In this document: piece after piece, positions 1-11,638 of the stretch | How positions within the stretch are numbered: position 1 is the first letter of the stretch | Layout: the number at the start of each line of letters is the position of its first letter | Source: Cryptomeria japonica | Lineage: Eukaryota > Streptophyta > Pinopsida > Cupressales > Cupressaceae | Length of the DNA stretch: 64,000 nt | Direction of reading: 5' to 3' | Assembly (NCBI RefSeq): GCF_030272615.1 | Contig: NC_081413.1 | Location: forward strand, 449,542,538-449,606,537 | Made by a program: the position numbers and the translations under genes | Notes under the pieces: model-generated | Databases searched by the model: none | What the model was told of the DNA's origin: nothing | The model's input: the letters and a program-made list of their open reading frames with translations, nothing else

Positions 1-2
1 TC

Positions 3-1570
3 GAGTACCTAAAAGCCCCTCCTATAAGTTTCCCTTCAATAGATCAGAGTAACCCTATAACTCAACATACCTCACTTTCTATAATAAAAACTCAACCAAC
101 TATGCCCATGAATACTATTCCCCTTGTTAACCAAAATAACACTGACTTTTCATTTAATGTTGCTCCAGTAAATCAAATACCTCTTGGACTACCCCACAAC
201 CAGAATAACCAAGCTCCTCGAGTTGATGGTCCAAGTTCAAGAATGAATACTGGGAAAAATTTTGCTGGTAACCAATTTTAGAGAAGACCCATCAGTGTTG
301 AGTTGTATAGACAACTTTTCTTTGATGGGATCCTAGGTTATCCAAACCATGTCCCTATTGAATTAAGGATAAAATTCATAAATTTGTTGGAAATAATAAC
401 ATAAGTGCAGAGGAGCATCTGGAATCTTTTGGTGATATGATTAATGATTATGAGATTGCAAATGACAATGTGATCATGAATCTATTCATGCAATCTCTAG
501 TTGAAGATGCTAAGGATTGGTACAGAGGGTTGCCTATGGATAGCATCAGTTATTGGGAAGAGTTCAAGAATTGTTTTCAAGAGCGGTATGGGGACAAGCT
601 TCATGCTCAATGAGTTTAATAAAATCAAAAAATCTGATAATGAGGTCATCACAGACTTTAATGCAAGGTTCCAAAAGGAAATGCACAAATTATTTCAAGT
701 GATGAGGTTAGATGAAAATGTATGTCGAATCACCTATTATAATGCCTTTGACCCAAAGATGGCTTATATCCTTAGGGATAAAAACCTACATAGTTTAAGG
801 GATGCTTTTAGAATTGCAATAAATATGGAAAGTAATAGGAAAGCATTAAGCAAAGTGGGAAGAAGAACTGATGAAAGAATATGACAAGATCAAAAGCCAC
901 AACCAAATAAGGCCTCTAGAGAAGATGATAAGATTGAGAAACTGATGACTGTTGTGAAAGACCTTACTACAAAGGTGAGTAAAAATGATAAACCTCACTA
1001 CAATTGGCAAGATAGGCCTGCTAGGTTACATGATATGCCATATAACACTACCTAGAAAGATGACAAACCTGTGTAGGACAAGCCAAGTAGTACACAAAAT
1101 CAGGATACCCCTGACACTTGAAAATGTGGAAATGTGCATAATGTGGAGAATACTCCTTGGTGTACAACATGTGATGGACCACATTCCCCTTACTAGTGTA
1201 ATGTGGCTCAGGCTTTAAATCAATCAACAAAGAGTGAGGATGAATTGAGGTATCACAATGAAGATAAACCTTTAGCGAATATGTTTGAAACTATTGTTGA
1301 CAATGACTATGAGTCTTCATAGGATGAAGCAGATGAGTATGATGCACTAAGCAGCAATGCAAATTGCCAGGGTCAATTAATGATTGATTGGCATCCTACT
1401 CTAAATGTGGTGACAATTGAAGATGAAGAAGTTCATCTTAGAAGGCCTAGTGAGGAAGAGGTGAAGAACCTCACCAAAGCTGCAATAGCTAAGGCCAAAC
1501 ATGACTATAACTTGAGAAGTAGTAAGAATGATGAGAATCAGGGGAAGCTTGGTTCCATGTTTATTAAATA
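3..1570 (+). pseudogene. gag polyprotein remnant of element A
   Basis: This is the capsid/nucleocapsid precursor of element A, which would package the element RNA in cytoplasmic particles. The frame is open from base 3 to a TAG near 281. After a frameshift near 380 the capsid-type segment appears, with AEEHLESFGDMINDY and LVEDAKDWYRGLP, the usual Retrotrans_gag pattern. Another shift near 600 leads to MLNEFNKIKKSDNEVITDFN (601 onward). A short zinc-knuckle-like Cys/His cluster (C-x2-C-x3-H-x4-C) lies near 1165-1205, followed by an acidic stretch and the segment 1380-1570. At least five TAG stops interrupt it. The N terminus is outside the window, so its full length is unknown. Confidence 0.75.
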
Positions 1571-1586
1571 AATTTCTCAGAAAAGG

Positions 1587-2351
1587 GTGACTGATGATAA
1601 AACTTCTGTTGTAGATGGTCATGCTAAAAAGGATCAGTTTAACACTTCAGGGAAACCTAAGAAAGTTAGTGCAACTGGTAATTTATTTGAGACCATCACT
1701 AATAAGAAGACAAATCACCAAAAAGAAGATAAGGTTAAAGCCCATTCTGAGTCTTATATTAATTCTGCATTCGATATGACTCAAGCTTTAACCCAGATGA
1801 AAGTTCTAGTACCACTGATACAGTTGTTAAAAATAAAAGAACATAGAGAAGCTGCATTTTCTTTAATTTCTAGTATATCAAATACAGATGTATCTTCACC
1901 AAAAGGTACTGAAAATGAGAGAAAGGATCAAGAACAAAATATCCCAGAATTTTATGTGGGATATACAATTACTCAGGAACCTTCCCAAGTTGATCCTTTT
2001 TATGTGACATTATTAGTCAATAATAGACTAATAAAAAATTATATAATAGACTCTGGGGCTGCTGCAAACGTAATGCCATATGGGGTCATGAAGAAGCTAA
2101 GATTGTCAGTAAGTACCTTGTATGGGAAGTTCTACGCTATGGATAATAGAGAAGTACCTATTGTGGATACAATGAAAGACATAGAGGTGAAAATAGCAGC
2201 ATTCCCTGAGGCAACCTATAAGATGGATGTTATAGTAACTGACACTACGTCACATTATGGAATGCATTTATCTAGACAGTGGGCTGCAGTAGTTGGAGGA
2301 AATGTCCAATTATATCTCTCATATGCAACCATCCTAGTGAATGGGAATTAG
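1587..2351 (+). pseudogene. aspartic protease region of element A
   Basis: A 254-residue open stretch follows gag after a single TAA. Its first half is a hydrophilic linker. The second half is a retropepsin-like fold: FYVTLLVNNRLIKNYIIDSG begins near 1999, with the catalytic DSG triad (DSGAAANVMPY) near 2047-2080, then a typical beta-rich tail. The family cleaves the Gag-Pol polyprotein during particle maturation. The downstream Leu-Gly-Arg motif usual in these proteases is weak (MHLSRQW). The frame ends in TAG at 2349 and protein-like sequence continues after it, so the real reading frame was longer. The assignment is confident; activity is very unlikely. Confidence 0.8.
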
Positions 2352-2399
2352 GATAAATTATATAGAGAACCACGTTCCTGAGTGGTCATTGAGAAAATA

Positions 2400-2985
2400 G
2401 ATCCTAACATGCTTAATTGCATGATTGATGTGGACTTTGAACACTTTAGAATTGAACCAATTCAGCCTCAGTTAAAAAATACAGACCCTATTGTTAATGA
2501 ATTGGAATCTCAACAGGAAGGCTTGTGGTAGATGTACTTTGATGGAGCTTGTTCCAAAGAAGGATCTGGAGCATGAGTACTTTTTGTTTCCCCATTAGGT
2601 ACTACTTTTAAATACTCCTTTCTATTGGCTTTTTAGTGCATAAACAATACAACTAAGTATGAGGCCTTATTATTGGGGTTCAAAATTGCTAAGAAACATG
2701 GGATTTGATTGTTAAGGGTTTCTATAGATTTAGAACTTGTGTTGTCTCGGGTAGGATCAAATTATGCATCTAAGAATGACAGGTTAAAAAAGTATAAACA
2801 TGTTGTTTGGGATGTGATTGAATACTTTGATGCATTTTCAATCAACTAGATTGAAAGGTCAAAAAATATTATGTCCGACTTTGTAGCTAACGTTGTACTA
2901 AAAAATGATGATGTAACATTAACTGGAGTATCACTAGTTGAGATCAAGGCCAGACCTTCTATTCTAGATAATGTGTACAACTAGC
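2400..2985 (+). pseudogene. RNase H-like domain between protease and RT in element A
   Basis: The frame reads MYFDGACSKEGSGA after a TAG at about 2530, then NNTTKYEALLLGFKIAKKHG, VSIDLELVLSRVG and IMSDFVANV. These match the D-E-D-D pattern of the second, archaeal-type RNase H (aRH) of Tat-lineage elements: D in FDGA, E in KYEAL, D in SIDLEL and D in MSDF. RNase H removes the RNA strand of the RNA:DNA hybrid. What is odd is the position: it lies before the RT, while a second RNase H follows the RT at 4250-4680, and in element G of this window the aRH lies after RT-RH. Stops at about 2530, 2575, 2636, 2708, 2848 and 2982 are mostly TAG or TGA. Confidence 0.7.
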
Positions 2986-2987
2986 AA

Positions 2988-4000
2988 GTGTTTGCAAATG
3001 ATGATGATATACTTAGGTTTGTACAATGCATTGATGACTATAAAGGTCAGAAAATCGACTACAATGCATTGGTAGAAATAGTAGATGGGAAAGAAACATT
3101 ATTTGGAAATGACATAGTTCAACTAGAAACTAATATGATACCCAAAGGACTAGTGGAACTAGAGGGTATGTTCAGCTATAGTGACGGTCATTTACATCAG
3201 AAGTCATCTACTAAGTTGGAAGAAATGGAAGAGGTAAACTTAGGGACAAAGTCATCCCCTAAGTTGGTGTATATTGGGAAACATTTGTCTTCCCATATCA
3301 AGGCCAACCTCATTAATATGCTAAAAAGGTATAAACATGTTTTTGTTTGGTCTTATGATGACTTGAAGGCATATAGACAAGATTTATTTCAACATGAAAT
3401 ACCTCTGCATCCTGATGCTAAGCCTTTCAAAAAAAACAAAGACCTAACAACCCCCTCCTAGAAACCAAAATGCAGCAAGAACTGATAAAGTCGAGAGAAA
3501 GGGGAATTATAAATCCCATAAGGCATTCATCATGGGTATCCGATCTGGTTTCTATCAGGAAGAAGAATGGGGACATAAGGCTCTGTGTATATTTCAAGAA
3601 TTTTAATGTCACTTCTCTTAAGGACAATTACTCATCGCCAAATATGGAAGATATGCTCCAGAGGGTAACTGGGTGTGACCTATTATCAATGATGGACAGT
3701 TTCTCTAGGTACAATCAGGTATTGGTAAAAGAGTCTGAGCAGTTCAAGACTTCTTTTACTACCCCATGGGGAACCTATGTTTATGTAAGGAAGCCATTTG
3801 ATTTAAAGAATGCTAGGGAAACATTTTAGAGGGATATGGATGTAGCCTTCAAAGAATTTATTAACATTATAATGGTTGTTTACCAAGATGACCTTACATG
3901 CTTTTCAAATAAGGCAGATGACCATTGTGGTCATCTAGAAAAAATATTCTACAAGGCCTTGGAATTCGGTGTGTCTCTAAATCCCAAAAAAATGCCAATT
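2988..4000 (+). pseudogene. reverse transcriptase of element A
   Basis: An open linker (2988-3460) leads into the RT. Recognisable blocks are SRERGIINPIRHSSWVSDLV (about 3490-3550), KKNGDIRLCVYFKNFN, LLSMMDSFSRYNQVLV and TTPWGTYVYVRKPF. The catalytic box is VVYQDD near 3875-3890, so the usual YxDD is present as YQDD. The enzyme copies element RNA into cDNA. There is a TAG at 3460, another TAG at about 3828, and a frameshift near 3990 where the frame passes into the connection domain. The sequence style (PWGTYVYV, YQDDLT) is that of Tat-type elements. Confidence 0.85.
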
Positions 4001-4004
4001 TGTT

Positions 4005-4800
4005 GTAGCTGAAGGAAAGTTATTAGGACACATTGTTTCCAAGGAAGCAGTCAGGATTGACCCTAAGAGAATTGAGGCTATTGACAAGGTGCCTCAACCT
4101 AAGAATTTTAAAGGAATTTAGTCCTTCTTGGGTAAAGTGAATTTTGTCAGAAGGTTTATAGCCAAGTTTGCCAAGATTGTCAAGCCAATTATTAAGTTGC
4201 TGAAAAAGGATGCTAAATCTTCTTGGGGTGAGGAAGTAGGACAGGCCTTCGACAAGAATAAAAAGGCTATTCAGGAAGCCCCAGTGTTAAAATCTCTTGA
4301 TTACAGTAAGCCTTTTTTTCTATTTTCCTTTGCTTCTTATCATACAATAGTAGTAGTCTTGATTCAGAAGGATGATGAAGGTTATGAGCATCCAATTGAT
4401 TTTTATAGTAAATCCTTACAGGCTGCTGAGTTAAAATATGAGATTATGGAAAAACAGGCATATGCCTTGGTCAAGGCTATTAAAGTATTTAGGCCTTATC
4501 TTGTGAATGCAAGAGTTGTTGCCTATGTCCCACATGCAGTTGTCAAAGACATTTTATCCCAGTCTGAAGTTACTAGTAAAAGGTGCAGGTGGTTAAATAG
4601 GATACAGGAGTTTGATCTTGAGATCAAAATCGCAAAGTTGGTAAGAGGATTGGGCCTAGCCAAACTGATGACAGAGTCAAATCTTGCGAGCATTGACATC
4701 AACAATGTTGAAACTGAAGAAGTTATTGTCACTAGAATTGAAAGGCAACCATGGTATTCAGAGGTTGTGTATTTATTGAAAAATGCAACATGTCTAGAGG
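4005..4800 (+). pseudogene. RT connection and RNase H domain of element A
   Basis: After a frameshift near 3995 the frame reads the RT C terminus (KLLGHIVSKEAVRIDPKRIE) up to a TAG near 4120. It then stays open for 297 codons from 4128: SFLGKVNFVRRFIAKFAKIV is the end of the thumb, and from about 4300 a retroviral-type RNase H follows (KPFFLFSFASYHTIVVVLIQ, then EKQAYALVKAIKVFRPYL). The first catalytic Asp of the family (ASD-like) is not kept (FASYHT), so this domain is probably dead. The frame runs on without a break into the integrase zinc-binding region. Confidence 0.75.
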
Positions 4801-5354
4801 GAATGACCCACAATCAGAAGGGAAAACTAAAGATGAAGTCACAAAAATATGTTCTCATTCAGGGAGACCTATATTGGAGAAACAAAGATGGGGTGTTATT
4901 CATTTGTCTAGATGACTCCCAAGCTCAACGGGTTCTGACAAAGATGCATAATGGAGTATGTGGAGGTCACTACTTAGTAAAGACAACTACTAGGAAAATA
5001 ATTAGGGCAGGATATTACTAGCCTACCTTGTTCAAGGATACTCACAAATATGTCTAGAAATGTGACCCTTGTTAGAAATTTTCTTCCAAATTGAAGTATA
5101 CAGGTGCTCTGCCATTCAACCATGTTACAGTTGAGGCCCCTTTTGCTTAATGGGGAATTGAATTGATTGGAGAGATAAAAAAAAAATCAAGCCAATATCA
5201 TAGGTGGATCTTGGTGGCCACAAATTATTTCACAAAATGGATTGAGGCCATACCCACCAAGCAGGCAACAAGTAAAGTTGTGGTTGATTTTTTAATGGAT
5301 AATATATTGATGAGGTTTGGTGTGCTTGTGAAGTTGATTATGGATAATGTCATG
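4801..5354 (+). pseudogene. integrase of element A, first part
   Basis: The HHCC zinc-binding segment (CGGHYLVKTTTRKIIRAGYY, then a Cys pair broken by TAG stops near 5021, 5054 and 5071) is followed by the catalytic core. WGIELIGEI near 5150 has Glu where the first catalytic Asp (WGLDFIGEI type) is expected. YFTKWIEAIPTKQATSK and the second Asp block LIMDN (about 5335-5349) are present. Coding similarity stops exactly at the target-site duplication tcatg (5350-5354) and resumes in frame at 13058, on the other side of element B. Integrase inserts the cDNA into the genome. Confidence 0.85.
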
Positions 5355-6849
5355 TGGTGCAAAACAACCTCATCAAAAAGCTACTCATGACCCTAATGAT
5401 GAAGACTAGAATCATTAGGGTGTCTTAGTGTGTCTTGTATTTCATGTATGCAATAAACCCCACCATGTAAGCCCATGTCACCAATTAGGCAATTTGAGAA
5501 GCCAATAGGGACAATGTGGTCAACAGGGGTAAAAAATGGTTTATATTTGTGTTTAATAGGTTTTAGACATGTTTCATGAGGTTTTTTTTTATCCATGTGT
5601 GTGGATTCCAACCTTAGCCAATATGACAACTTTTTGGGCAAAATTGCAAAAATGCAACTTTTGGGTGCAAAAGTGCAACTTTTTGAAAATTGGTTGGGGG
5701 AAGCCTTTCAACGGCTCCAACCTAATCCAAATTTAGTGGGAAACCATTGGAGAGTTTTATATTCATTTTTGACATGATTTCCAAGGTTTTTCCTATTGTA
5801 ATTGGAGTTTGTGAAGCAATAATACACAAAATACTATAGTTTTCTAAAAAATTTGGAGTTTGCAGAAGTTGCACGTGCCTGTATAGATTGATTCGAACCC
5901 CACCATCCATGGCTTAGATAGGGGTATGAAATATATTTCTGTTGGTAGTGGTTAGAGGTCCTAACTATTCTGGAGTAGAGAGAAATCTCGATTCTTCTGA
6001 TTGCATCCCAAAAATTGAGGGTTTGGAGAGGGTTTGAATGAAAATGGCCTTATCTTGCATCCTAGTCCATTAGAAGACTCTTCCTTGGGAGGGATGCAAG
6101 ATAAGCCTCTATAATTTAAATTTTTCATTTTTTGTTATAGGGGAAATTTGGTTGTGTGGAGAAAGGAGCTAGATTAGGTAGGCATCTCTATGGGACTACC
6201 TAGGACAAGATTTAGGACAGTCATCATAAGTTGTCATATTGGTGGATTCCAAGTGTGCAACCCTGTAATTAAAGGTTACTAACCATCCCCCACATTCCCA
6301 TAGATTTTCTTTTCTATTTTGGATTCATTGATTGGTAGTTTCTTTGGAAAATAGGGCTAATTGCCCCCATTAGGTCTCTTAGCCTCTAAAGGGATCAGAC
6401 CTTGTAATTGTAGACCTAGTCCAACCATTTTGGGTATCAGTACAAATTCAAAAAGGGTGTTTGAGATGGTAATTTTTTTGTATGGGTGTGTGGAACAGTT
6501 TTGAGTTAAGGTCTATTCTATCGCCAAATAGGGCTACAAGCCTAGGGGTAGGTTTCCAAAGGCGGTATAAGGAATTGGAGCCTAATCTCAAAACCAATGC
6601 TTGGATGAGTTTCTAATAGCCATAAATGAATAAAATCCAAAGCCTTTAGGAGCAGGGTATCATAGGATGTTGTAGGATAGTTATTGAGGCAATTACTCAT
6701 CTTGAGTAGGCCCAAGCCTAGTGAATGTGTGTGTAGTTTCATCCAAGGTGTGGAGTCCTTCCTTGTAGGACCCTTGTGATCATTTGAGGGGTCACAAGTC
6801 TAACCTAGTTTGGACTTGTCCTTAGGTGTGTGGGTAGGGCTCTGCAGCA
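5355..6849 (+). repeat. 5' LTR of element B
   Basis: It starts tggtgcaa and ends gcagca, and is followed after two bases by the primer binding site. It aligns over its whole length with 11584-13052. I see no clear TATA box. The region holds no gene of its own; short open frames inside it are chance. Confidence 0.9.
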
Positions 6850-6851
6850 AG

Positions 6852-6868
6852 TGGTATCAAATCATAGG
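6852..6868 (+). promoter_or_regulatory. Primer binding site of element B (initiator Met tRNA type)
   Basis: The bases tggtatcaaatcatagg start two bases after the LTR. The first eight match the 3' end complement of plant initiator tRNA-Met (TGGTATCA...), the usual primer of plant chromoviruses. The later part has diverged. Confidence 0.75.
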
Positions 6869-6936
6869 AGTGTTCTTTGGATAGAAGGAGAAGACAAGAT
6901 GTTAGAAGAAGAGGATCCAAAGAGGGACCTTTAAGA

Positions 6937-8094
6937 ATGACCAATGCTGAGTTGAATGTCATGGTGAAGAAGTAGATGACAAAGAGAAAATCAGTCATGG
7001 CTAAGAATCAAGCCTTGAGAAATGAGATTGACCGATTGAAGGACAGAGTGGAGAGGGGAGAGAGAAACTCTAGAGAAGAAGGGGATGAAGAGGAGATCTC
7101 TATGCAAGAAGAGCTAGAGGTCTCTGTAGACTAGAGACCCCTGATGAGTGTCCTCAAGTCCATGGAGAGAAGAACAATGGCTATGAAGATGGATCTGATA
7201 GTATTTTCAGGCAAAATGGAGCCTGACATAGTGACGGAGTGGATAGATTCCTTGGACAATTTTTTTGAAAGTGAAGACATACCAGATCACTAGAGGGTGA
7301 AGATGGCCCAATCCAAAATGAAAGGGGCTGCACTAACTTGGTGGACTTTCATCCAAGATGAGAAGGTGAAGGAGGGAAAGAGAAGAGTGGCTACATGGAA
7401 GAAGATGATGGCCTTGGTGAAAGAGGCCTATGTCCCAATGGACTACAATATCCAATTGCATAGGAGGAGACAAAATTTGAAATAAAAGGAGATGGACGTG
7501 AGTTCCTATAACAAGGAGTTCATGAAGCTATATGTGAGGAACAAGCTGAAAGAGAGTGAAGATGAGAAGGTGGCAAGATATCTCAATGGGTTGCGATTTA
7601 CAATCCAAGAAAATTTGAATCTCCACACCCTGGAGATAGTCCAAAAGTGCTTTAAATTGGCACTCAAGGTGGAGGAGAAGTTGAAGAGAAGGCAGGAACA
7701 AAATGGCAGAGGTAAAGGGAGACAACAAAGAGGAGGAAGAGGCCCTTTCAGAGGTAGAGGAAATGGTTTTGGTTACAAGGGAGACTCTAACCAAGAAGGC
7801 AATAAAGGAGAGAGTAGTTACAACCAAGGAGGGGGCTAAAATCCAAGAGGGAGCTTTATGGGTAGAAGACCATCCTCTAGAGGAAGATCCTAAGGTAGAG
7901 GACCTCCTAGGTGCTACAACTACAACCAAGAAGGGCATATGGCCAATAGGTGTCCGGAGAAGTCTACTACCTCAATGGGAGAAAGGAGAAGCAATTTGGT
8001 GTAGGAATCTGATTATCAAAGTGTGGCAAGTGCAAACACTTATGAAAGTGTTAATTTTCCTGATAGATAAGGCTATCTTGAAAGAGGAGAGGCT
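6937..8094 (+). pseudogene. gag of chromovirus B
   Basis: The start MTNAELNVMVKK lies 85 bases after the PBS and resembles chromovirus Gag starts. A coiled-coil-like stretch with many Arg and Glu follows, then the capsid part (MKGAALTWWTFIQ near 7315, and the stretch from 7492). A Gly/Arg-rich tail (RGRGNGFGYKG, about 7740-7790) leads to a CCHC knuckle at 7912-7953. In the knuckle the second Cys is Tyr (TAC), so zinc binding is probably lost. In-frame stops include TAG at about 6973, 7132 and 7291 and TAA at 7483. Gag forms the particle and binds the RNA. Confidence 0.85.
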
Positions 8095-8634
8095 TTGATG
8101 ATGAGGAGAGAAATAACCACCATGAAGGTACCTGACAAGGAGCCTACACAAAGGAAATCTCTTTTCAAAACCACTTGCAAGGAAGGAGGAAAGGTATGCA
8201 AGGTCTTGATAGACTCTGGATCCACTGAAAATTTTGTATCACCTGAAATGGTGGAGAAGCTTGAACTTAGAAGGATGCCTCATCCTTGCCCCTACAAGGT
8301 TTCATGGCTCACCCAAGGTCAACAAGCAGTGGTAGAAGAGTAGGCTTGGGTGGAGTTTCAGATTGGATCTTACAAGGATAGATTGCTATTTGACATAGCC
8401 AAAATGGATGCATGCCATCTTTTGTTTGGGAGACCATGACAGTGTGACTTGAAAGCTCATCATGATGGGTTGAGAAACACCTACTCAATCACCAAGGATG
8501 GGAAAGTGATAGAACTCTTACCTCTGATAGAGGAAGAGATGGAATCAAAGGGAAAGGATGTAAAGGTATTGATGGTAGAAGGTAAATAGTTCATGAAGGA
8601 GATTGTAGAGAAAGGTGCAGTTTGATATGCTCTC
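8095..8634 (+). pseudogene. aspartic protease of chromovirus B
   Basis: The segment KVLIDSGSTENFVSPEMVEK (near 8198-8260) is the retropepsin active site with the DSG triad, followed by the flap region and HLLFGRP (near 8430), the conserved downstream motif. Stops are TAG at 8341, TGA at 8437 and TAG at about 8587. The protease would process Gag-Pol. It lies in frame with the RT that follows, as expected for a single Gag-Pol frame. Confidence 0.85.
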
Positions 8635-9660
8635 ATGCCTAGCCACAAGATGACAAGGAAGGAGAAGCTTGTAGAAGAGAAAGAAGGAGGACAAAAGCAT
8701 GTAGACCCTACAGTCAGACAGTTTCTTGATCAACATCAAGTCATTATCTCAGATGGAATTCCAAGATCTCTACCACTGGTGAGAGACATTAGTCATTGCA
8801 TAGATCTAATCCCTGGATCTACTCTCCCAAACAATGCAGCCTACAAACTCACTCCAGACCAGGATGCAAAAATGGCAAGGCATATTGAAGAATTTCTTGA
8901 ATCAGGACTGGTTGGGAAGAGCTTAAGCCCATGTGCAATACCTGTTGTCCTTGCACCCAAGAAAGAAGGCACTTGGAGGCTTTGTACAAACTCAAGAGCC
9001 ATCAACAAGATAACCATAAGGTATAGGTTCCCAATCCCAAGAATAGAGGATTTACTTGATTGCTTGGGGAGTTCTAAGTATTTTACCAAAATGGATCTAA
9101 AAAGTGGATACCATCAGATTAGAATAAGGCCAGGGGATGAATGGAAAACAACTTTTAAAACCAATGAGGGGTTGTATGAGTGGAAATTTATGCCATTTGG
9201 GTTTTCCAATGCCCCTAGTACCTTTATGAGGTTGATGAATGAAGTCTTGGTGGAGTTCATAAGAAAATTTGTCATAGTATACCTAGATGATATCTTGATC
9301 TTGAGTCACAAAAGGCAAGAACACCTCAACCACATAGATATGGTTTTCAAGAGGTTACATGAAGAGCAACTAATGATCAATTTGGATAAGTGTTTGTTCA
9401 TGCAGGAGGAGATCATCTACTTGGGCTTTGTAATCTCACAAGGTGATTTGAAAATGGACCAAGAGAAGGTGAGTGCTATACTATCTTGGCCAACACCTAC
9501 GACCATGAATGATGTCTGGAGCTTCCATGGTTAAGCAACTTTTTATAGGAAATTCATAACAGGATTTAGTCATGTTTGTGCACCCATGCTTGACACCATA
9601 AAGGGAGGACAAAAGTGCAAGTTCAGTTAGACCAAAGAGGCAAATGATTCATTTGAAAGA
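8635..9660 (+). pseudogene. reverse transcriptase of chromovirus B
   Basis: This is the best kept segment of B: 299 codons without a stop (8635-9534). Blocks in order are FLESGLVGKSLSPCAIPVVL, WRLCTNSRAINKIT, YFTKMDLKSGYHQIRI, FKTNEGLYEWKFMPFG, and the catalytic IVYLDDILI near 9276-9302 (YLDD, intact). The thumb YLGFVISQGDLKMDQEKVSA follows. A TAA at 9532 and a TAG at about 9628 interrupt the connection segment. The sequence is typical of plant chromoviruses. Confidence 0.93.
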
Positions 9661-10245
9661 TTGAAGAAGAAGGTTGCAGAACAACCAGTCCTTGCCTTAC
9701 CTGACTTCAACAAGATATTTCAAGTGGAATGTGATGCAAGCCACATGGCTATTGGGGCAGTTCTCAGTCAAGAAGGAAGGCCTATTGGTTTTTTTAGTGA
9801 AAAGCTAAATGATGCCAAGAAAAGATACTCATCTTATGACTTGGAGATGTATGCTCTAGTACAATCTTTGAAGAAGTGGAGGCACTATTTATTGCCTAAG
9901 GAGTTCATAGTTTTTACTAATAATAAGGCACTTAGTTTCATAAATAGCCAAGAGAAGCTAATCCACTGGCACATGAAGTGGGTAGAGACTCTGCAAGCCT
10001 TCACATTCACCCTCAAACACAATAAGGGAGTCAAGAACAAAGTTGTAGATGCTTTGAGCAGGAGGGTCTTAATTGTCAACCAAATCAAGATGGAGAGTGT
10101 TGGTATTTATTCCTTGAAGAGTATGTATGATGCTGATGAATATTTTGGAGAGATATACAAGGTATGTGAAACCTTTGGTGAGAGATACCATATTGAGTTT
10201 TATAAATTTTTGATACAAGATGGATTGTTGTTCAAAGGAGTGTAG
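9661..10245 (+). pseudogene. RNase H and integrase zinc-finger start of chromovirus B
   Basis: This 194-codon open stretch has the RNase H pattern FQVECDASHMAIGAVLSQEG, then RYSSYDLEMYALVQSLKKWR with the catalytic Glu-type position, and VDALSRR at the end. It matches the RT_RNaseH family of Gypsy elements. The last part leads toward the integrase. A TAG at 10243 ends the open frame but similarity runs on (IREKHCGAMVGHFGLDKT). Confidence 0.9.
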
Positions 10246-11221
10246 TTGTGTATTCCTAAGTATTCCATGAGGTTGAATATTATTAGGGAGAAGCATTGTG
10301 GAGCCATGGTAGGTCATTTTGGCCTTGACAAGACCCTAGACCTTGTGAAGAGACAATATTTCTAGCCTAAATTGCAGGCAGATGTAAGAAATTTGGTGGA
10401 GATGTGTAATCTGTTAGAAAGCCAAGGGGAAGTCCACAAATACAGGTTTGTATCAGCCTTTACCCATTCCTTCTAGGCCATGGGAGAGCATAAGTATGGA
10501 CTTTGTATTGGGTCTGCCTAGGACAAGAAGGGGATTTGACAGTGTGTTTTTAGTGGTGGACAGGTTTAGTAAAATGGCTCATTTCTTTCCATGTAAGACT
10601 TCTTGTGATGCATCATATGTTACAGACCTACTCTTCAAAGAGATAGTCCGAATACATGGATTTCCCCTAAACATTGTTTCAGACAGAGATGTGAAGTTCA
10701 TAGGTCACTTTTGGAGGACCCTTTGGAAGAATTTGGGGACTAACCTAGCTTTCTCATCAACTTACCATCCTCAAACGGATGGGCAAACTGAAGTTGTCAA
10801 TAAGTAATTGGGAAACCTATTAAGGTGTTTGACAAGGAAACATAGAGAAAAATGTGACTGTATACTATCACAGGCAAAGTTCTCTTACAATGATACCATC
10901 AATAGAAGAATAGGAAAGTCTCCTTTCCAGATTGTATATGCCATCCACCTAAGGGGAGTGTTGGATTTAAGGGATTTACCCAAAGAAGAACCTATTAGTG
11001 CAGATGGTGAAGCTTTTTCATCAGCCATCAAAGAGGTGCATAACCAGGTCAAATCTCAGCTCCAACAATTTGTAGTAGAGTATAAGGATCATGTTGATAA
11101 TAAGAAGAGAGATGTACAGTTTAGTGTTGGGGATTTGGTATGGGTGCATTTGAAGAAGGAGAAACTCCCAAAAGGCATATATACCAAGCTCATGTAGAGG
11201 AAGACTGGACCATGTTAGATA
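10246..11221 (+). pseudogene. integrase of chromovirus B
   Basis: The His pair of the HHCC finger lies near 10290-10317 and the Cys pair near 10403-10415, where a frameshift of about two bases and a TAG break the frame. The core starts at 10448: SMDFVLGLP carries the first catalytic Asp, VSDRDVKF the second, and the Glu is in QTEVVNK just before a TAA at 10805. The C-terminal part (10808-11197) has FSVGDLVWVHLKKEKLPKG and, after a TAG, the GPY/F-type module. The triad D-D-E is complete in the translated sequence, but the stops disable it. Confidence 0.9.
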
Positions 11222-11638
11222 TTGAAGAAGTGTGGACAAAATGCCTATGAGATCCAACTTCCTTCTGATCTTGGATTATCACCCATTTTTAATGTGTGTG
11301 ATCTTACACTTTTCAAAGGTAGTGACAATGAAGGGGAGGAACCAATGCAGGTTGCAATAGATAATGAGATTCCAAGGAATGAATCACCTAAGTTGAGCAA
11401 AGTGTTAGACAATAGAGTCACAAAGAAGAAAAGGAATAAGGAGTACATTGAATACTTGGTCGCTTGGCAGGACAAACAAGACTCTGAGGTAGTTTGGATG
11501 ACAAGTGAGAAAATATCCAATCATGGTGCAGATTTACAAACTCTAATCTCAAGTGGGCTTGAGATCTCTTCTCTCGGGGAGTATGGTGCAAGAGCACCTC
11601 ATCAAAAATCTACTCATGAACCTAAGGATGAAGACTAG
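11222..11638 (+). pseudogene. integrase tail and chromodomain of chromovirus B, frame running into the 3' LTR
   Basis: This 138-codon frame has the end of the GPY/F module (AYEIQLPSDLGLSPIFNVCD) and then a chromodomain: a strand after KVLDNRVTKKKRNKEY, then IEYLVAWQDKQDSEVVWM and a helix near NHGADLQTLI. Chromodomains of this class steer integration to marked chromatin. The frame does not stop at the LTR: its last 18 codons lie inside the 3' LTR (which starts at 11584) and end at 11638. Confidence 0.85.

Noticed and set aside
6852-6868. tRNA gene fragment
   Set aside because: Only the primer binding site complement is present; there is no cloverleaf.
7703-8098. 131-codon frame overlapping gag of B
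   Set aside because: It is a shifted reading of the Gly/Arg-rich gag tail; the gag frame has the zinc knuckle and protease continuity.
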